Shown one piece after another: positions 59,547-64,000 of a DNA stretch of 64,000 nucleotides. How positions within the stretch are numbered: position 1 is the stretch's first letter; each line of letters opens with the position of its first letter. The translations under genes were made by a program, and so were the position numbers. The notes beneath the pieces are model-generated. The model had not been told where the DNA came from, did no database searches, and saw only the letters and a program-made list of their open reading frames with translations. Origin of the DNA: Desulfuromusa sp. (GTDB taxonomy: Bacteria; Desulfobacterota; Desulfuromonadia; Desulfuromonadales; Geopsychrobacteraceae); NCBI GenBank assembly GCA_016744595.1, contig JADGEB010000001.1, forward strand, positions 1 to 64,000, in the 5' to 3' direction.

Positions 59547-59981
59547 TTACTGGCTGAGCAACTGCATCAATTCGGCTTGTAAGCCCGACATCTCTGCTTG
59601 TTTGGCAGATTGCTCGGCCTTTGCAGTTTCGTCGTTTCTGGCTTTTGTCGCCAAGGTCGCTATTTCTTTTCGAAGTGCGCTAATTTGAGCTTCAAGTTCT
59701 TCGATATCATCCTCATTATCACTGTTGCTTGTCCCTGTCCCTGTCCCTGTCGCTGCTGCAGAGGTAGCATCAGCATCTTCTGTTGCCATTTCCATTTCAG
59801 TGCTATCCGATTCAGCCGTGGCTTGAACAGAGTAGGCCAGACCTTCTTCTGATATTTCTACCGTATCCCCAAAGGCTGTAACGGTTTCTGAGCCACCACC
59901 TGTTGTTGGTGTTTGTGGTTTAATTCCTGAAACCGATTGCTCGGTTGCCAATTGACTGCTGCTTATTGATGAGATATCCAT
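59547..59981 (-). CDS. Low-complexity hypothetical protein with coiled-coil C-terminus
   Basis: 144 residues. The Ser/Thr/Gly-rich N-terminus contains GDTVEISEEGLAYS, a motif seen near the start of several flagellar-secreted or FlgM-like proteins. Then an acidic/low-complexity stretch with TGTGTGT, and a C-terminal coiled coil (DIEELEAQISALRKEIATLA). No signal peptide. The Thr-Gly run is encoded by a hexanucleotide tandem repeat (59730-59755) in frame. Family not recognised; link to the flagellar regulon is only a suggestion. Confidence 0.5.
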   Translation of the reverse strand: MDISSISSSQLATEQSVSGIKPQTPTTGGGSETVTAFGDTVEISEEGLAYSVQATAESDSTEMEMATEDADATSAAATGTGTGTSNSDNEDDIEELEAQISALRKEIATLATKARNDETAKAEQSAKQAEMSGLQAELMQLLSQ

Positions 59982-60197
59982 TTTTTACCCTTTCTGGCAG
60001 AGAATTTCTTGTTGAACCCATTCTTGATATGCGAGCAAAACTATTTTAAAGCCTGATTCTATTATCGTCTGGAATTGTAAATTTTATTATCACTGTTACA
60101 CAATGGATACATTTGGCACCTTTTGTGCTTCACTAACTTCGAATATCTTTACATATAGAGTATTAATAGATTTCATTTCAGGAGTGTATTTTATCTT

Positions 60198-61775
60198 ATG
60201 ACTGATCAAAACCAGAAGCTGTTTAGAGCTCTTATTGACGTTGGAAAAGAACTTGTCGCAATCACTGATTTAGATCATTTGCTTCGGCGTGTCCTTGAGA
60301 TTTCCCGTGAAGTTTTTCATTTTGAGAATGCGATCATCCGCCTTCTTGCTGATGATAACGTGACGTTAGAAACAGCTGCTTCATTTGGTTATAGTCAAGA
60401 AGTCTGTGAGAACTCTCTTTGTTTGGGGCAGGGGATCATGGGCAAAGCAGCAAAATTTGGAAGACCATATTTGATCAACAATATTAATCAGTCAGATGAT
60501 TATATCCCTGGGATCGCTGCCGCTCGTTCGGAGTTAGCTGTCCCCTTGATTGCCCGGGATCGGGTTATCGGAGTCCTAAATGTTGAAAGTCAACAAGCAG
60601 AAGCGTTTACGGTTAATGACTGTGACTCTCTCTCTATCCTTGCTGGGCAGGCTGCGATTGCTATAGACAATGCAAACCTTTATCGGGATTTGTGTCAGGT
60701 TTCGTTTGAGAAGAATAATCTGAATTATCTCAATAAGCAGATTCTTTCCAGTATTAGTCTGGGTCTCTATACGATAGACCGGCAGATGAAGATTACGTCT
60801 TGGAATGGCAGCATGGAAAAAATGAGCCGTATCCCTGCTGAAAAAGCTCAGGGAAGATCACTTCTGGAATTGTTTCCATTTCTAGAAAAAGAGGGGATAG
60901 CCGAACGTCTGACCCGAGTTTTAGATACTGGCAAAGCTGAAAACCTGCGGTTGTTGCACCGTGGTCATGCTGGAGAAAACCGACTACAAAAAAGGCGTCT
61001 GGCTCCTTTAAAAGAAAACGGTAAAACCGAAGGTGTTGTCGTGGTTGTGGAAGACATTACAGAGTTTGAACAACTATTAGCACAAACGATTCAATCGGAA
61101 AAGCTTGCAGAAGTCGGACGTATGAGTGCTGGTATTGCCCATGAAATTAATAATCCACTAGCAGTTATCGGTATTGCAAATCAACTTTTGCTTGAAGAAA
61201 CCAACTATACTCCCGATCAACTTGAACTCTTGCAACAAATTGATAATGAAGTGGATCGTTTGAAGGGGTTGACCGCAGAATTACTCTCTTATTCTTCCGG
61301 TTCTCAGGAGGAAAACAGAAAGCCAACCGATATCAATGTGACTTTACGAGAAGTTTTGATGTTGATGCGTTATGAATTAAATAAAAAGCAGATTAAATCT
61401 ATCGAACGGTTTTCTCACCTGCCTATTGTCAATATTGATAAGAATAGATTTAAACAAATTTTTATCAACCTGATTTTAAATGCTGCTCAGGCAGTGGATT
61501 CGGGGGGAGAGATTCAGATCTTAACGGAGATAGATGAGGCTAACACCATTCGTATCTGTTTTTGTGATAATGGCCAAGGAATTCCAGATGATTTAAAGCA
61601 GCAGATCTTCGAACCATTTTTTACCTCAAGGAAAGACGATCAGGGAACGGGTCTTGGCCTTTATTTGTGCCGTAAAATTATCGCCGACTATCAGGGGTAC
61701 TTAAAAGTCCATAACGTTTCTCCTCGTGGTTGTTGTTTTGAAATTGTTCTTCCTCCTGAAATAATTTCACGATAA
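60198..61775 (+). CDS. GAF-PAS sensor histidine kinase upstream of glnB
   Basis: 525 residues, soluble. GAF about 15-165 (VAITDLDHLLRRVLEISREV; LAVPLIARDRVIGVLNVESQ), PAS about 180-290 (LYTIDRQMKITSWNGSMEKM), HisKA with GRMSAGIAHEINNPLAVIG (NtrB-like), HATPase with ILNAAQAV, DNGQGIP and GTGLGLYLCRKI. No receiver of its own. It lies directly before glnB-amt and a response regulator gene, so it is the probable partner kinase in nitrogen control. In Geobacter, the GnfK/GnfL kinases have this role; similarity to them is inference. Confidence 0.88.
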   Translation: MTDQNQKLFRALIDVGKELVAITDLDHLLRRVLEISREVFHFENAIIRLLADDNVTLETAASFGYSQEVCENSLCLGQGIMGKAAKFGRPYLINNINQSDDYIPGIAAARSELAVPLIARDRVIGVLNVESQQAEAFTVNDCDSLSILAGQAAIAIDNANLYRDLCQVSFEKNNLNYLNKQILSSISLGLYTIDRQMKITSWNGSMEKMSRIPAEKAQGRSLLELFPFLEKEGIAERLTRVLDTGKAENLRLLHRGHAGENRLQKRRLAPLKENGKTEGVVVVVEDITEFEQLLAQTIQSEKLAEVGRMSAGIAHEINNPLAVIGIANQLLLEETNYTPDQLELLQQIDNEVDRLKGLTAELLSYSSGSQEENRKPTDINVTLREVLMLMRYELNKKQIKSIERFSHLPIVNIDKNRFKQIFINLILNAAQAVDSGGEIQILTEIDEANTIRICFCDNGQGIPDDLKQQIFEPFFTSRKDDQGTGLGLYLCRKIIADYQGYLKVHNVSPRGCCFEIVLPPEIISR

Positions 61776-61912
61776 TTTTTTGTGTGTTTTTTAGGCAACT
61801 GAAGATGATTTGTCTAAATAACAGTCTCATATGAATTGTTTTAGGCGGGAATAATCTGAGAAATCAGGCAATAAAGAGTAGTTCTTCTCTCAATTGAACA
61901 ACCAATAATTTT

Positions 61913-61929
61913 TTGGTACGGAAGCTGCT
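61913..61929 (+). promoter_or_regulatory. Sigma-54 promoter of glnB-amt
   Basis: TTGGTACGGAAGCTGCT: GG at 61915-61916 and GC at 61927-61928 with exactly 10 bases between, matching the TGGCACG-N4-TTGCW consensus at most positions. This suits nitrogen-regulated PII/ammonium transporter genes. Expected transcription start is about 61940, upstream of the terminator hairpin. Confidence 0.65.
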
Positions 61930-61978
61930 AGGGATAGCTTCGAGTTTCACTTTTTTTATATTTTTATATTTCGCTGAT

Positions 61979-62026
61979 GAGCAATGGCGCTCTGAACCCG
62001 ATATAGGGAGCAGTGCGCTTTTTTTT
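61979..62026 (+). terminator. Terminator/antiterminator in the glnB leader
   Basis: GCGC-t-CTG (61987-61994) pairs with CAG-t-GCGC (62011-62018), with inner CCC/GGG around a 6-base loop, and eight T residues follow (62019-62026): a strong Rho-independent terminator. Only 29 bases separate it from the glnB ATG, too few for another promoter, so glnB transcripts must read through. A competing hairpin GAGC-AATGGC-GCTC (61979-61992) uses part of the 5' arm. Its six-base loop has A1 and G4, as in ANTAR-target hexaloops. Confidence 0.7.
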
Positions 62027-62043
62027 ATAATAACTCTGCATAG

Positions 62044-62394
<351 letters not shown>

Positions 62395-62457
62395 CTTAAC
62401 CTCTAACCACTTAAATATCGATTATTGACAGACATGCAATATCCAAGGAGAAAACAG

Positions 62458-63810
62458 ATGAAAAAAATCATATCCATTCTTCTCGCCGGGTTACTGATCC
62501 TCCCCACACTAGCTTTAGCCGAAGATGTTCCCGTATCTGAGATAGCCTACATTCTCAACACCTTTTCCTTTCTGGTCATGGGAATATTGGTTATGTGGAT
62601 GGCTGCCGGATTTGCCATGCTTGAAGCCGGGCTTGTCCGTTCAAAAAACGTAGCTACCATCTGCCTTAAAAATATCTCCCTTTTTGGCATTGCAGGGATC
62701 CTTTTTTACGTTGTTGGTTACAATCTTATGTATGCCGGGGTTGACGGTGGCTACATGGGGAGTTTCGGTCTCTGGGGGGCAGACGATGCTGCCGCCGCTG
62801 CCGGAGATTACTCTGGAGGCTACTCATCTGCTTCCGATTGGTTCTTTCAAATGGTTTTTTGTGGCGCTGCCTGCTCTGTTGTTTCTGGTTGTGTTGCTGA
62901 ACGCATCAAGCTCTGGGGGTTCCTTGCTTTTTGCGTTATCCTTACCGGATTCATCTATCCCATTCAGGGCTCCTGGGGCTGGGGAGGTGGCTGGTTAGCT
63001 GAACTTGGCTTTTCTGACTATGCAGGCTCCACAATCGTTCACTCTGTTGGTGGCTGGGCCGCGCTGACTGGTGCCATTATTCTCGGTGCTCGCAAAGGTA
63101 AATACGGTAAAAATGGTCAGGTCAATCCATTGCCAGGCTCCAATATTCCCATGGCTACGTTAGGCACTTTCATTCTCTGGATGGGGTGGTATGGATTCAA
63201 TGGTGGTTCTGTTCTCGCTTTAGGGGATGCCGCTTCCGCCATCGAAATGTCTAACGTCATGGTCAACACCAACATGGCCGCTTGCGGTGGCATGATTACC
63301 GCCATGATTATGGTTCAGGTTATGTATAAAAAGGTTGATGTCACCATGGCTCTTAACGGTGCTCTCGCTGGATTAGTTTCTATTACTGCCGGACCGGCAA
63401 CACCCTCGCTTGGAGCCGCAGTTCTGATTGGTGGTGTCGGAGGGGTATTGGTTGTTCTCGCCGTTCCTTTCTTCGACAAACTTAAGATTGATGACGTTGT
63501 AGGAGCTCTCTCTGTTCATCTGGTGTGCGGAATATGGGGCACTCTTGCTGTTCCTTTCACTGATTCTGAAGCTAGCTTTTTAACTCAGCTGATCGGTGTC
63601 GGAGCCACTGCCGCCTTCGTCATAGTAACTAGTTCAATCGCTTGGTTAGTGATTAAGCACACCATTGGTATCCGAGTGAGTGAAGAAGAAGAAATGCTTG
63701 GTTGTGACTCAACAGAGATTGGAATGGAAGCCTATCCAGATTTTCAACGAGTCAGTATTGGCGGCTCTTCGGGCATCTCGGGATATACGGCGTCGGTACC
63801 AAAAAGTTAA
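62458..63810 (+). CDS. amt: Ammonium transporter
   Basis: 450 residues from ATG 62458 (AAGGAG seven bases upstream). Signal peptide about 1-21 (LLAGLLILPTLALA), then eleven TM helices with Amt signatures (MWMAAGFAMLEAGLVRSKN; DYAGSTIVHSVGGWAALTG; twin-His region VHLVCGIWGTLAVP). Passes NH4+/NH3 through a trimeric channel, blocked by PII under nitrogen sufficiency. Second gene of glnB-amt. Confidence 0.95.
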   Translation: MKKIISILLAGLLILPTLALAEDVPVSEIAYILNTFSFLVMGILVMWMAAGFAMLEAGLVRSKNVATICLKNISLFGIAGILFYVVGYNLMYAGVDGGYMGSFGLWGADDAAAAAGDYSGGYSSASDWFFQMVFCGAACSVVSGCVAERIKLWGFLAFCVILTGFIYPIQGSWGWGGGWLAELGFSDYAGSTIVHSVGGWAALTGAIILGARKGKYGKNGQVNPLPGSNIPMATLGTFILWMGWYGFNGGSVLALGDAASAIEMSNVMVNTNMAACGGMITAMIMVQVMYKKVDVTMALNGALAGLVSITAGPATPSLGAAVLIGGVGGVLVVLAVPFFDKLKIDDVVGALSVHLVCGIWGTLAVPFTDSEASFLTQLIGVGATAAFVIVTSSIAWLVIKHTIGIRVSEEEEMLGCDSTEIGMEAYPDFQRVSIGGSSGISGYTASVPKS

Positions 63811-63838
63811 CCTGAACTTACGTATAATCATTATAAAT

Positions 63839-63892
63839 GACCAGAAGACTGCCTTGAAATTTAATTCAGAAGGGGAGGTGGTCTTCTGGTTG
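63839..63892 (+). terminator. Hairpin after amt
   Basis: CCAGAAGAC-tg-CC (63841-63853) pairs with GG-tg-GTCTTCTGG (63876-63889) around an AT-rich loop, 30 bp after the amt stop. A short TTGTAG follows. It precedes the response regulator gene by about 16 bp, so like the glnB leader it is placed where a read-through control could operate. Confidence 0.6.
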
Positions 63893-63907
63893 TAGTAAGG
63901 AATTTTA

Positions 63908-64000
63908 GTGAAAACTGCTTTAGTTGTTGATGATGAACCTTTGATCCGTCGGCAGGTCATAAAAGTTTTAACCGATTATGGTTTTGATGAACTGTACGAA
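63908..64000 (+). CDS. Response regulator receiver, 3' end outside window
   Basis: GTG at 63908 with AAGG seven bases upstream opens a frame that runs off the window. The 31 visible residues (TALVVDDEPLIRRQVIKVL, then TDYGFDELYE) are a receiver-domain N-terminus with the acidic pair D8-D9; the output domain is not visible. In Geobacter relatives a nitrogen-linked regulator with an ANTAR RNA-binding domain (GnfR) acts on such leaders. If this gene has that domain, it would be the antiterminator for the glnB leader (inference). Confidence 0.8.
   Translation, partial: MKTALVVDDEPLIRRQVIKVLTDYGFDELYE

Noticed and set aside
62000-62008. Second ANTAR hexaloop (GATATA) in the glnB terminator
   Set aside because: The loop is six bases but has G1 and A4, not the A1/G4 of known ANTAR targets.

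Overview
The window is a 64-kb stretch of bacterial chromosome with dense, mostly single-copy genes. It has no rRNA, tRNA or CRISPR array that I can see. The gene mix suggests a Gram-negative anaerobe of the Desulfuromonadia/Geobacter-Pelobacter kind: PAS hybrid kinases, GGDEF, MacAB-TolC, polar-flagellum genes, an alanine dehydrogenase/Lrp pair, a GAPDH-ArsJ pair, and a GAF-PAS kinase/PII/Amt/response-regulator block. This placement is inference from gene content only; no marker gene is present.

Layout. 1-3.2 kb: 3' part of a fibronectin-III repeat protein, an M48 protease and two UPF0145 (YbjQ) proteins. 3.5-6.25 kb: a small integron-type cassette array without an integrase, carrying an AT-rich MFS transporter gene and an unrecognised protein with a C-terminal HEPN-like motif. 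A broken Y1/REP-type transposase lies just beyond it. 6.7-10.9 kb: MocR regulator divergent from an Asp/Glu racemase, a GreA/B-like protein, a small membrane protein and an EamA transporter. 11-18.7 kb: two-component system divergent from macA-macB-tolC, followed by a receiver-degenerate OmpR-type regulator. 19.1-25.4 kb: fliD-flgD-(flagellar operon protein)-flgE-flgN-flgK-flgL. 25.4-30.8 kb: structured intergenic DNA, MATE pump, S4 protein, SpeE-like methyltransferase, and an ABC-F ATPase with an attenuator-like leader, divergent from a dNMP-kinase-like gene. 30.8-34.5 kb: soluble PAS hybrid kinase and SagB-type oxidoreductase. 34.7-41.6 kb: amino-acid metabolism, with AapQ-AapM-AapJ transport, arginase, a DsrE-like protein, and Lrp divergent from alanine dehydrogenase. 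41.8-47.3 kb: GGDEF protein, acyl-CoA synthetase, SfsA, TmcAL-like. 47.4-50 kb: GAPDH and ArsJ (arsenate detoxification) separated by a 324-bp repeat-like spacer. 50-54.4 kb: TPM/YgcG/LemA group, RmuC, YkgJ. 54.7-59.3 kb: PhnD-like binding protein translationally coupled to a membrane hybrid kinase, then PhnA/YjdM and a PaaI thioesterase. 59.5-64 kb: low-complexity secreted-type protein, GAF-PAS kinase, sigma-54 promoter, terminator-containing leader, glnB, amt and the start of a response regulator.

The strongest unusual signals are three. First, the cassette array: in both cassettes the left-end core is exactly complementary over 9 nt to a site at the cassette's right end. Second, the glnB leader: a Rho-independent terminator lies between a good sigma-54 promoter and glnB, overlapped by an alternative hexaloop hairpin, with a response regulator gene two genes downstream. 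Third, the ABC-F leader: a terminator sits in the 5' leader of the ABC-F gene, and a 27-codon ORF ends one base before it.
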